Shown here one piece after another: positions 1-7,483 of a stretch of DNA of 44,038 nt. The DNA is taken from contig JAPPMC010000130.1 in the NCBI GenBank assembly GCA_028819235.1, forward strand, positions 1-44,038. Direction: 5' to 3'. The stretch's first letter is position 1. Each line of letters starts with the position of its first letter. A model generated the notes under the pieces. That model was not told where the DNA came from. It searched no databases and saw only the letters and a list, made by a program, of their open reading frames with translations. The position numbers and the translations under genes are program-made. The stretch is from Bryobacterales bacterium. Its GTDB lineage: Bacteria; Acidobacteriota; Terriglobia; Bryobacterales; UBA6623.

Positions 1-1
1 A

Positions 2-73
2 TCCGAGGTCGACTGGCAGTTCACCACGTCCGACGCTCGCGTCAAGCTAAGAAACTTATATCCGAAGATTTAG
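2..73 (+). CDS. C-terminal end of an IS630-like transposase (partial)
   Basis: The frame is open from the window edge to a TAG at 71-73 and encodes a 23-residue tail containing WQFTTSDARVKLRNLYP. A W-x-FTT-x-DAR-x-KL-x-x-LYP ending is what I know from the C-termini of IS630/Tc1-type DDE transposases, so this is probably the last part of an insertion-sequence gene whose body lies left of the window. The catalytic domain is not visible, so whether the element is intact cannot be judged. The family call rests on this short tail only. A strong Shine-Dalgarno-like AGGAGG follows at once, but it serves only a 9-codon frame. Confidence 0.5.
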   Translation, partial: SEVDWQFTTSDARVKLRNLYPKI

Positions 74-272
74 GAGGTACATGGTACTAGGTCGCGACCG
101 GACCTCTTGACCGACCTCCCGCGACAGCCGCGTCTCCATAGCCCGTTCGAACGGCGGCGACTGGAATGGCCAAATTACGGACGAATTACCCACGTGCCAC
201 CTAGCAGCGACCACGCTGATCCCGATTTCATTCCGCTGGTGGTTACAATCGGCAGGCCAGCGGACTCTCGGT

Positions 273-1862
273 TCATTCGCCGGACATTTCCCACATCTTG
301 GGGGCCTTGAAGCCCTCGCGCCCCACTTGATAAGGCACTACGGCATCTGCGGGCTGCAGGGCACGGAAGTCCAAGATCTTCTCGTACATCTCCGTCGCGA
401 TGTCCGGATGTTCTCCGATTACGTTGTGCTCTTCAAACGGATCTTCGGAGATCCGGAACAGGAAGCGCGTGCGGAGCGCGTCGTTTGCCGTCTCGTCCGT
501 AACGACCGGGCCGAGCACGACCAGCTTCCAATCGTTGGTCATGTAGCTGATCTGCTCGGTGTCCGGTCCGGTCTGGCCGATGTAGTTGAAGAGCTCCCTC
601 TCCAGCGTTCGGCTATTCCCTTTCCACACATCGAGAACGTCCAGACCATCAAGGGGCTTGCCCCCCTGCTCCCGAATCCCTGCCACCCGCATCAACGTCG
701 GAAGAATGTCGATGTTCGCAATAGGCTCCTCAATCTTCTGCCCGGCGGGGATCGTCCCCGACCAGCGCACAGCAGCGGCTACGCGGATACCCCCCTCGAA
801 GACTGTCGCCTTCCCACCCCGAAGGGGCGTGTTCTCGCCGACGCCCGAGACACCTCCGTTGTCGGAACTGAACAGGACGATCGTACGCTCCGAAATGCCG
901 CTCTCGTCGATTGTGTCGAGGAGCTTGCCTACCGCTCGGTCCAGTGCATGGACCATGGCTCCGAGTACTTTCCGGTTCGCATCGTGCCGCTTGCGCGCAG
1001 CCTTGACCTGGCGGTCTGCATCGGGCTCGAAGCGTCCCCTGGCTGGCGGCAGGGTCGCGTAGCCCGGAAGGTCCTCCGGCTTCGCCTGAAACGGGCTGTG
1101 CGGCGCGTTGAAGGGCACGTAGCACAGGAACGGCGTGTCGTCCGTTGCGTGTGTGCGGATGAAACTCGCGGCGCGGTCCGCGATCAGGTCGGTGGCATAG
1201 CCCTCGTCAAAGCTGGGCTCAAAGCCCTCGTGCCAGTCGAGTTCGCCTTCCCTCTCGTGCGTGAAATAGTCGATCGCGCCATTGTAATGGCCATAAAACT
1301 CGGTGAAGCCCCTGCGGAGCGGGTGGTGCCTCTTGGCCGTGTGGCCAAGGTGCCACTTGCCGAAGATCGCGCGATGCTCGTAGCCGGCGTCGCCCAGTAC
1401 GTCCGCGAAAGTACGCTCTGACGTGTCCATGCCCCCGGCGCGCCAAGGCGGGTAGACTGCCCGCATAGCGCCGAAGCGAATCGGGTAGCGTCCGGTCATC
1501 AGCCCGGCACGAGTTGGCGAGCACACAGGCGCCACGTAGTAGCGCGCCAATTCGGCTCCTTCTACCGCGATCCGGTCGATGTTGGGGGTCGCGATGCTGC
1601 CGCCGTGGAAGCTGACGTCTGTCCAGCCAAGGTCGTCAGCGAGGATGATAACGATGTTCGGTCGTGGCGCTGAAGTCGGGCCATCTCCCCCCGAACAAGA
1701 CGCAAACAGCACCGCAGCCGTGAGCAGCGCGCAAGTTAGCACGCCGTGCCGTCGCCGCTGGCGCAAGCGCTCTAGGGGCTGCCAACTGGGGGCTGTTTCA
1801 GGCAAGATCGCGCGCTTCGGAATCACTGTGCCGCCAGTCCCGCGGAGTCGGACTCGTCCCAC
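273..1862 (-). CDS. Sulfatase, lipoprotein (arylsulfatase family)
   Basis: Type I sulfatase that should hydrolyse sulfate esters outside the cytoplasm. The metal-binding Asp pair is seen in ILADDLGW (about residues 83-90 from the longest start). The signature CSPTRAGLMTGRYP begins at about residue 114; its Cys is the residue converted to formylglycine in C-x-P-x-R sulfatases. HGVLTCALLTAAVLFASC just before the domain looks like a lipoprotein signal with the acylated Cys near residue 56. The N-terminus is uncertain: GTG 1862 leaves an unusually long leader, GTG 1826 is possible, and a TTG just before RQRRRHGV would give the most typical signal peptide. The overall length fits the family. No formylglycine-generating enzyme gene is nearby. 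It is transcribed divergently from thiD across about 40 bases. The substrate cannot be told from sequence. Confidence 0.9.
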   Translation of the reverse strand: MGRVRLRGTGGTVIPKRAILPETAPSWQPLERLRQRRRHGVLTCALLTAAVLFASCSGGDGPTSAPRPNIVIILADDLGWTDVSFHGGSIATPNIDRIAVEGAELARYYVAPVCSPTRAGLMTGRYPIRFGAMRAVYPPWRAGGMDTSERTFADVLGDAGYEHRAIFGKWHLGHTAKRHHPLRRGFTEFYGHYNGAIDYFTHEREGELDWHEGFEPSFDEGYATDLIADRAASFIRTHATDDTPFLCYVPFNAPHSPFQAKPEDLPGYATLPPARGRFEPDADRQVKAARKRHDANRKVLGAMVHALDRAVGKLLDTIDESGISERTIVLFSSDNGGVSGVGENTPLRGGKATVFEGGIRVAAAVRWSGTIPAGQKIEEPIANIDILPTLMRVAGIREQGGKPLDGLDVLDVWKGNSRTLERELFNYIGQTGPDTEQISYMTNDWKLVVLGPVVTDETANDALRTRFLFRISEDPFEEHNVIGEHPDIATEMYEKILDFRALQPADAVVPYQVGREGFKAPKMWEMSGE

Positions 1863-1903
1863 GAGCCTACCAGCCTCGTGGGCGTCCGGGCGTCAGTGCA
1901 CGG

Positions 1904-2746
1904 GTGGTAGACTGCGGCTTGCCGCCCGAGAGGCCCGTCGCCCTTACAGTCGCCGGCTCCGATCCTTCCGGTGGCGCGGGCCTGCAGGCGGACCTGAAGA
2001 CGTTCCACCAGTTCGGCGTGTACGGAATGGCGGTGCCCGCTGTGCTCACCTCGCAGAACACCCTCGGCGTAGAAGCCGTGCTTCCGCTTGAACCCGCGTT
2101 TGTCCGTTCGCAGCTAGACTGCATCCAGCGTGACATTCCGCCCAAGGCCGCAAAGACCGGCGCCCTCGGCAGTGCGGGGATAGTTCGCGAGGTCGCCAGC
2201 TGGGCGCGCGCCGCAGACGTCCCGTTGGTCGTGGACCCCGTGATTTCGAGCACTTCGGGCCAGCCGCTGAGCTCCGAGGACGGGCTGGAAGCCTTGGTGC
2301 GGAGCCTCTTCCCCCTAAGCCTTATGGTGACGCCGAACCTGCACGAGGCAGGCATGATTGCCGGCATGCGCGTGCAGTCCCTTGTAGACATGCGCCGGGC
2401 CGCCGGGCGCATTGCGGACCTTGGGCCTCAATGGGTTCTTGTGACAGGAGGCCACCTGAAGGGCGACGCCGTTGATGTCTTGTGGTCTGACGGTCAAGTG
2501 CGACTCTTTCGGGAGGCTCGTGTTGCTGGTCCAGGCCATCACGGGACCGGATGTGCATACTCGGCAGCGATTGCGGCCCTGATTGCGTTGGGTCGGACAC
2601 CTCCGGAGGCAGTGTGCGCAGCCAAGAGGTACGTGACCGAAGCCATCCAACGCGCCCCCGAGTTGGGCCGCGGAAACCATCCGGTCGACCACCACGCCCC
2701 CGCGAAGTGGTCCGGCAGGCTCCGTTCTGGCGGACCGAACCGCTGA
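1904..2746 (+). CDS. thiD: Hydroxymethylpyrimidine/phosphomethylpyrimidine kinase
   Basis: Ribokinase-fold kinase of thiamine biosynthesis that phosphorylates HMP and then HMP-phosphate to HMP-pyrophosphate in the cytoplasm. Diagnostic segments are the N-terminal VALTVAGSDPSGGAGLQADL, KTGALGSA, VVDPVI, TPNLHEA, VLVTGGH and the C-terminal GTGCAYSAAIAA anion-hole/catalytic region. Its length of about 275 residues is normal. GTG 1904 gives the longest product, but TTG 1919 puts the protein start right before the conserved strand, as in most ThiD proteins. A TAGACT box lies at 1908-1913 in this start region, so a very short leader is possible. No other thi gene is present in the window. The next gene starts 22 bases downstream in the same direction. 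Confidence 0.92.
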   Translation: MVDCGLPPERPVALTVAGSDPSGGAGLQADLKTFHQFGVYGMAVPAVLTSQNTLGVEAVLPLEPAFVRSQLDCIQRDIPPKAAKTGALGSAGIVREVASWARAADVPLVVDPVISSTSGQPLSSEDGLEALVRSLFPLSLMVTPNLHEAGMIAGMRVQSLVDMRRAAGRIADLGPQWVLVTGGHLKGDAVDVLWSDGQVRLFREARVAGPGHHGTGCAYSAAIAALIALGRTPPEAVCAAKRYVTEAIQRAPELGRGNHPVDHHAPAKWSGRLRSGGPNR

Positions 2747-2768
2747 CGCCAAACAGCCTGGCTCTGCG

Positions 2769-3710
2769 ATGATCGAACCTAGAGGCCCGGTGTTGTCAGC
2801 AGCGCGGAGTAAAGGCTGGATTCTCGCTTTGGCGACGGCCGTCGTCTTCCCGGCTGCGGCACTACACCTCACGTGTGTGGCCGTTATGGGCCCCGGTACG
2901 TGGGGTTCCGGCCTTGATGAGAGGCCGCCGGACTTTGCGGTGCCTGGCCCAGACGCTCAACGGTACCTCTCGGAGATGGATGCCGCCATGCAAGCGCCCA
3001 CCGGAACTGAGGGCTCGAATGGCGGACCAGCGCCCGAGGACGTGGAAGGCGAGTTGCAGTGGAGCCACCGGCTGGAGGGCCGGTCTCTGTATCTTGCACG
3101 GTCCGAGGAGAACGGAAACGTCACCCAGCGCCTATACGTGCGGACCGGCGAGGGTCGCATCAAAGAGGTATCGCTGCCGTCCGGACACATCGTCGATCGG
3201 CCCCAATGGACGGTCGAGGGAATCGCCTACGTGCGCTGGAATCCGTGGGCGATTTCGCCAACGAACAAGCTCCGTCGCTACTTTGCGAGCTGGTTCTCCC
3301 CCTCGTTGAGGCCGGAGGCGAGCGTGTATCTGGAGTCGGCAGAGCGACTGGGATGGCGCTACGTCATGCCGGGCCATTCGATGGCTGTCTCGCCTGACGG
3401 GCGCAGCGCTGCCCTGCTCCGGTCCGGCGCGCTGCTTGCCGGCTACTTCAGCGTCCATGTTTGGGAGGTCGGAAGTCCTGTGGCTCCGGGCCTGTTCAGC
3501 CTTAGAGAGCGCGACGAGGATGGCGCCCGGTCGTTCCGCCTCCGCTGGTCGCAGGACTCGTCAGCCCTCTTCGTCGCGGGTCGCACTGGGGGCTTCGATC
3601 GGAGGGCGTCGCGGTCTCCCAGCGAGGCCGTCGGAAGATCCTTGGCGATTGTCTACTTCCCGGCCAGCCGCGCCCTTTGGGATCTCAGCGGGATGGGCCC
3701 GGGAGACTGA
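2769..3710 (+). CDS. Uncharacterised exported or membrane-anchored protein, possibly beta-propeller-like
   Basis: I do not recognise a named family. The 313-residue product has a hydrophobic segment near residues 18-40 (LALATAVVFPAAALHLTCVAV) that can act as signal anchor. The rest is hydrophilic and probably extracytoplasmic. Segments such as SHRLEGRSLYLARS, PQWTVEGIAYVRWNP, MAVSPDGRSAALLRSG and RLRWSQDSSALFVAGRT recall the strand pattern of TolB/WD40-like propellers, although the protein is short for a full propeller. The gene lies between thiD and dctP. Its TGA (3708-3710) is one base before the dctP TTG start, so it is probably co-transcribed with the TRAP genes. A role with that transporter is only an inference from position. 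Confidence 0.7.
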   Translation: MIEPRGPVLSAARSKGWILALATAVVFPAAALHLTCVAVMGPGTWGSGLDERPPDFAVPGPDAQRYLSEMDAAMQAPTGTEGSNGGPAPEDVEGELQWSHRLEGRSLYLARSEENGNVTQRLYVRTGEGRIKEVSLPSGHIVDRPQWTVEGIAYVRWNPWAISPTNKLRRYFASWFSPSLRPEASVYLESAERLGWRYVMPGHSMAVSPDGRSAALLRSGALLAGYFSVHVWEVGSPVAPGLFSLRERDEDGARSFRLRWSQDSSALFVAGRTGGFDRRASRSPSEAVGRSLAIVYFPASRALWDLSGMGPGD

Positions 3711-3711
3711 A

Positions 3712-4707
3712 TTGCCTTCGACCCTGCTGAGGCCCTGGCTTGCGCTGGCTGTACCGATGTTCTGGGCCTGCGCGGGCGACGCTCCGTCCTATCGGTTCCG
3801 ATACGCGAACGCACAGCCCGCCCAGCATCCGCGGAGCCTCTCCATGGACTACTTCGAGAGTGCCGTGGAGGCTCGCACTAGGGGCCGGATTCAGGTCGAG
3901 AACTACTTTGGCGGCACGTTGGGGCGGGAGCGCGAACTGATGGACTTGGTCACCCTGAACGTGTTGCAGGGTACACGCGGCGGATTCTTTTTCGATGCCA
4001 ATCCGATGTACAACATCTTCCTGCTACCGTTCTTGGTCGACGGCTGGGAGCAGGCACTTCGCTTGGCCAGCAGCGAATTCACGGCCCGGGTAAATCGGGA
4101 GAGTCGGCGCAACGGCTACCACGTACCCGCCTGCGGGATCTCGCAGGGCTTTCGGGCGCACACCACGAGCGTGCGACCGATTGCAGGTCCCGAAGACTTC
4201 CGCGGGCTGAAGCTGCGCGTCCCACCTCAGGAGCCGAACGTGATCCTGACGGAGTCTCTAGGCGCGATCCCGCAGGAGATCCCTTTCACCGAGGTGTACC
4301 AAGCGGCCAAGACGGGCGTCATCGACGGCCAGGACAACGCGCCGTCGAACCTGTGGGAGATGGGCATCCACGAGGTGCAGGAATTTCTCAGCCTGTCCAA
4401 CTATATGGCTGGCCCGGACCCGCTAATGGTGAACCTCGACTGGTACGAGTCGTTGCCGTCGGACCTGCAGGCGGTCTTCGACGAGGTCGCCCGTGAGGCG
4501 ATCGCCTACAGCGACCAGATGAACCAAGAAAGCGAGACGGAATACATCCAAAAGCTGTCGGAAGTACTCGTGACGAACCGGATCGAGGGCGAGGCACTGG
4601 AGCGGTTCCGTCAGGCGGCGTTGCCAGTCTACGACGTGCTGGTGGAGAGGGGTTACTTCACTTGGGATGACATCCGGGAAGCGCAGCGCGCGGCGAGGGC
4701 CGAGTGA
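3712..4707 (+). CDS. dctP: TRAP transporter solute-binding protein (DctP type), lipoprotein
   Basis: Periplasmic binding protein of a tripartite ATP-independent transporter, which captures an organic anion and hands it to DctQM. I place the start at TTG 3712, directly after the upstream stop. The product (331 residues) then begins with a signal peptide ending at a possible lipid-attachment Cys near residue 20 (VPMFWACAG). Family features are RYANAQPAQHPRS at the N-terminus, the IQVENYFGGTLGRERE strand-helix, and EDFRGLKLRVPP, whose Arg normally binds the substrate carboxylate. ESLGAIPQEIPFTEVYQAA and TGVIDGQDNAPSNLWE follow. The frame stays open upstream to about 3436, but that part overlaps the previous gene and is not coding-like for this family. 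It overlaps dctQ by four bases (GTGA). The ligand cannot be assigned. Confidence 0.93.
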   Translation: MPSTLLRPWLALAVPMFWACAGDAPSYRFRYANAQPAQHPRSLSMDYFESAVEARTRGRIQVENYFGGTLGRERELMDLVTLNVLQGTRGGFFFDANPMYNIFLLPFLVDGWEQALRLASSEFTARVNRESRRNGYHVPACGISQGFRAHTTSVRPIAGPEDFRGLKLRVPPQEPNVILTESLGAIPQEIPFTEVYQAAKTGVIDGQDNAPSNLWEMGIHEVQEFLSLSNYMAGPDPLMVNLDWYESLPSDLQAVFDEVAREAIAYSDQMNQESETEYIQKLSEVLVTNRIEGEALERFRQAALPVYDVLVERGYFTWDDIREAQRAARAE

Positions 4708-5192
4708 ACGCGGCTTCTGTTGAGCGCTTTCAGCGCAGACTGACGGCAATTCTCGAGGCTCTCCTCGCTGTCACCCTTCTGGGAATGATGCTCGTGGTCG
4801 TTGTTCTGGTCGTGATGCGCTACGGGTTCGAGTCTGGGCTCGTCGGGGCCAACGAAGCTGCCACGATGGCGTTTGTCTACGTCTCCTCGCTCGGAGCGGC
4901 AGTGGCGGTCGGGAGGGACGAGCACGTCAAAGTAGACCTACTTACGGGCCACCTTGGAGACCTTGGACGCGTCAGGCTGCAAGCGCTTTCGGCCCTGCTG
5001 GTGGGCTTGCTGAACTTGGCGCTGGTTTTCACCAGCATCGTCTGGATCCTGAAGACCGGGCACATTCCGATGCCGGTCACGCAAGTGCCGCGCGCTGTCG
5101 TGCAAGTCAGCATTCCCATCGGGTGCGGGCTTGCCTCGATCTACAGCGGGGCACGATTGGCGAGCCTGTGGAGAGGGGTCTTGGGCCGTTGA
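4704..5192 (+). CDS. dctQ: TRAP transporter small permease (DctQ type)
   Basis: Small integral membrane subunit of the TRAP carrier, 162 residues, with four hydrophobic segments: near 20-42 (LEALLAVTLLGMMLVVVVLVV), 53-72, 95-118 and 133-150. The segment around the second helix, ANEAATMAFVYVSSLGAAVAV followed by GRDEHVKVDL, is a typical DctQ pattern. The GTG start at 4704 overlaps the dctP stop as GTGA, and the stop at 5190-5192 overlaps the TTG start of dctM as TTGA. All three transporter genes are thus arranged for translational coupling. The subunit stabilises or couples DctM; its transport role is known from the family, not visible here. Confidence 0.92.
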   Translation: MNAASVERFQRRLTAILEALLAVTLLGMMLVVVVLVVMRYGFESGLVGANEAATMAFVYVSSLGAAVAVGRDEHVKVDLLTGHLGDLGRVRLQALSALLVGLLNLALVFTSIVWILKTGHIPMPVTQVPRAVVQVSIPIGCGLASIYSGARLASLWRGVLGR

Positions 5193-6463
5193 TCGCCCTG
5201 CTGCTCCTCAGCCTTCTGGCTCTCATCGCCCTGGGAGTGCCCATCGCCTATTCGCTGGGCCTCTCTGTCCTGCTCTACGTGGCGCTTAGCGACGGGCTGC
5301 TGCTGCTGAGCCTGCCCGTGCGTCTGATGGCCGGATTCGACTCGTACGCCCTCATGAGCCTGCCGCTGTTCATCCTCATGGGCCAGTTGATGAACGCTTC
5401 GCGCATCACGGCCAGGCTGATCGACTTCAGCATGCTGCTGGCCGGGCGCTTTCGGGGAGGCCTAGGGCTGGTCAACGTGCTCGCCAGCATGCTGTTCGGG
5501 GGAATCTCGGGTTCTTCCGCGTCGGACACTGCCTCGATCGGGTCCGTGCTCATTCCGGAAATGGAGCGCCGGGGTTACCGCAAGGAAGTTGCCTCAGGCA
5601 TTACGGTAGCCTCTTCGACGATGGGCATGGTCATACCGCCGAGCATCCCGATGGTGCTCTACGGAGTGGTCGCTCAGCAGTCGATCGGCCGGCTCTTCTT
5701 GGCAGGCGTCCTGCCGGGAGTCATGGTTGGAGTATTTCAGCTTGGTCTCGTCAGGATGCTCGCGGCACATTCGCCAGCCGACACCCGGCGGATCTCAGTC
5801 CGGGAGGCCGCTCGTCGCACCGTACGATCGCTCCCGGTGCTGGCCATGCCGTTCGTTGTAGTCGGAGCGGTCGTGACCGGGATCGCAACCGCGACAGAGT
5901 CGGCGGCCTTGGGGGCGCTTTACGCGGCTCTCGCGGGATTCCTGCTGACCAGGGCCCTGACAGCGCATGGGCTATGGTCCGGCCTCAGGTCAACCGCCAT
6001 CACAAGTTCGAAGATCATGATTGTGATAGCTCTGTCTCAGGCATACACGTGGATCCTTGCCCTGGAGCGCGTGCCTGAGGCCCTCGCCGGCTACGTCGTC
6101 GATCTGGGCCTGGGCGTTACGGGTACGCTCCTTCTAATCAATCTGTTCGTGCTGGCAGCGGGTACGGTCATCGACGTCAGCCCCGCGATCCTGCTGCTGA
6201 CACCCGTCTTCGCCCCGGCCCTGGAAGGGCTCGGCGTTTCACCGATCCTGTTCGGTGTTCTCCTTGTGGCCGGACTAGCCGTGGGCGCTTGCACGCCGCC
6301 CGTCGGGACCTGCCTCAACGTGTGTGCGGCAGTCGCGGACTTGGACATCGCGACAATCTTCAGGGGCGCTGCGCCGTTCCTCTTGGCGAACGCAGCGATG
6401 CTAGTCTTGGTCACGGTGTTTCCGGATATCGCTCTTTGGCTGCCCGAGCGATTGATGCCCTGA
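5189..6463 (+). CDS. dctM: TRAP transporter large permease (DctM type)
   Basis: Transport subunit of the TRAP system, driven by an ion gradient. From TTG 5189 the product has 424 residues, the usual DctM size, and starts directly with a transmembrane helix (ALLLLSLLALIALGVPIAYSL). About a dozen hydrophobic segments follow. Family landmarks are LFILMGQLMNASRIT, GISGSSASDTASIGSVLIPEM, GMVIPPSIPMVLYG, TATESAALGALYA and VGACTPPVGTCLNVCAAVADL. GTG 5168 in the same frame is an alternative start, and the frame runs back to 5123, but the TTGA overlap with dctQ matches the coupling seen one gene earlier. The esterase gene follows after six bases. Confidence 0.93.
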   Translation: MIALLLLSLLALIALGVPIAYSLGLSVLLYVALSDGLLLLSLPVRLMAGFDSYALMSLPLFILMGQLMNASRITARLIDFSMLLAGRFRGGLGLVNVLASMLFGGISGSSASDTASIGSVLIPEMERRGYRKEVASGITVASSTMGMVIPPSIPMVLYGVVAQQSIGRLFLAGVLPGVMVGVFQLGLVRMLAAHSPADTRRISVREAARRTVRSLPVLAMPFVVVGAVVTGIATATESAALGALYAALAGFLLTRALTAHGLWSGLRSTAITSSKIMIVIALSQAYTWILALERVPEALAGYVVDLGLGVTGTLLLINLFVLAAGTVIDVSPAILLLTPVFAPALEGLGVSPILFGVLLVAGLAVGACTPPVGTCLNVCAAVADLDIATIFRGAAPFLLANAAMLVLVTVFPDIALWLPERLMP

Positions 6464-6469
6464 GTCCCA

Positions 6470-7384
6470 ATGCCTGAACTGAATGAGAGCGCGGTGAGAC
6501 CGTCATCGTGGGGTAGGTCTGCCCAATCGCTCGCACGCCCCGCACAGGCCGCCGCGCTCGCCAAGCGAGGACGGTTCACGATTGCTGCCCTAGTGTTCGC
6601 CCTGCTGGCGGTCTCGCCAGGTCGAGGGGCCGAGACGGTACACGAACTCAACAGCCCGAGACAGGCTGGGCCAACCCAAGTGCGCGTTTTCTCGCCGGAC
6701 GGGACGGAGGGCGGCCGGGAGCTGCCGCTCTTGCTGGTGCTTCCCGTGGAGGCGGGCACGGAGGACCGCTGGGGAGATCCGGCGGCCGAAGTGCGCCGGC
6801 TCGACTTGGCGAACCGCCACAGGCTACTGGTGGCCTTGCCGACGTTCTCTGCCCTGCCCTGGTATGCCGATCACCCGACCGACCCCAACCTCCAGCAGGA
6901 GAGCTACATCCTCGAGGACCTTCTTCCGATGCTCGAGCGGCGTCACCAAGCGGACGTCGCTTCAGGCACTACGCTGCTGGTCGGTTTCTCGAAGTCCGGG
7001 TGGGGGGCGTGGTCGCTGCTGCTGAGACATCCAGACCGGTTCGATCGAGCAGCGGCGTGGGACGCGCCGCTCATGCAGCCGGAACCCGACCGATTCGGAA
7101 TGGGCCCTGTCTTCGGCACGGTCGAGAACTTTAGGGGGTACAAGATCGCCGATCTTGTCCGCCAACGGGCAGGACTCCTACGGGAGAGGGCCAGGCTTGT
7201 GCTCACCGGCTACTTCGACTCGTTCCGATCTCACCATCAGCGCATGCACGCCCTGCTGGTGGATTTGGGGATTCCGCACACCTACCGGGACGGCCCCAAG
7301 CGTCGCCATCACTGGGAGTCGGGCTGGCTGGAGGAAGCCGTGGGGCTCCTGGTCCGTCGACCAGACCCCGATGGGTCGGATTGA
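6470..7384 (+). CDS. Exported serine esterase-like alpha/beta hydrolase
   Basis: Putative esterase of 304 residues. A hydrophobic stretch at about 35-53 (FTIAALVFALLAVSPG) suggests export, with a rather long N-terminal region before it, so the true start may lie further in. The nucleophile elbow is LLVGFSKSGWGAW with the Ser near residue 174 (G-x-S-x-x-G, as in feruloyl-esterase/D-like hydrolases). WDAPLM and a late RRHHWESGW can supply the acid and His of the triad. PLLLVLPVEAGTEDRWGD is the usual first strand and oxyanion region. It is the last gene of the thiD-dct run, six bases behind dctM, which suggests that it may release the compound the transporter imports; that link is inference. 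A hairpin follows at 7428. Confidence 0.72.
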   Translation: MPELNESAVRPSSWGRSAQSLARPAQAAALAKRGRFTIAALVFALLAVSPGRGAETVHELNSPRQAGPTQVRVFSPDGTEGGRELPLLLVLPVEAGTEDRWGDPAAEVRRLDLANRHRLLVALPTFSALPWYADHPTDPNLQQESYILEDLLPMLERRHQADVASGTTLLVGFSKSGWGAWSLLLRHPDRFDRAAAWDAPLMQPEPDRFGMGPVFGTVENFRGYKIADLVRQRAGLLRERARLVLTGYFDSFRSHHQRMHALLVDLGIPHTYRDGPKRRHHWESGWLEEAVGLLVRRPDPDGSD

Positions 7385-7427
7385 CAGAGCAGCCAATACC
7401 TATGCTCGGACCTTTGAAGTTCAGCTA

Positions 7428-7449
7428 GGGACCGACTTGCGTCGTTCCC
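7428..7449. terminator. Hairpin between convergent genes
   Basis: GGGACCGAC, loop TTGC, GTCGTTCCC: nine-base arms with a single mismatch, lying in the 99-base gap between the convergent esterase (+) and TonB-dependent receptor (-). There is no clear T run on either side, so it may stop transcription in both directions by structure alone or protect 3' ends. Similar hairpins occur in two other convergent gaps of the window. Confidence 0.5.
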
Positions 7450-7483
7450 CGTCGGAGCCACGTTTACCGAGGTGCGGAATCGG

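Noticed and set aside
74..108. Strong AGGAGG followed by ATG
   Set aside because: The frame closes after nine codons. No leader-peptide context follows, since the next gene is on the other strand.
327..1421. Plus-strand 364-codon frame opposite the first sulfatase
   Set aside because: Antisense shadow: the minus strand has all sulfatase motifs, and this frame has no family resemblance.
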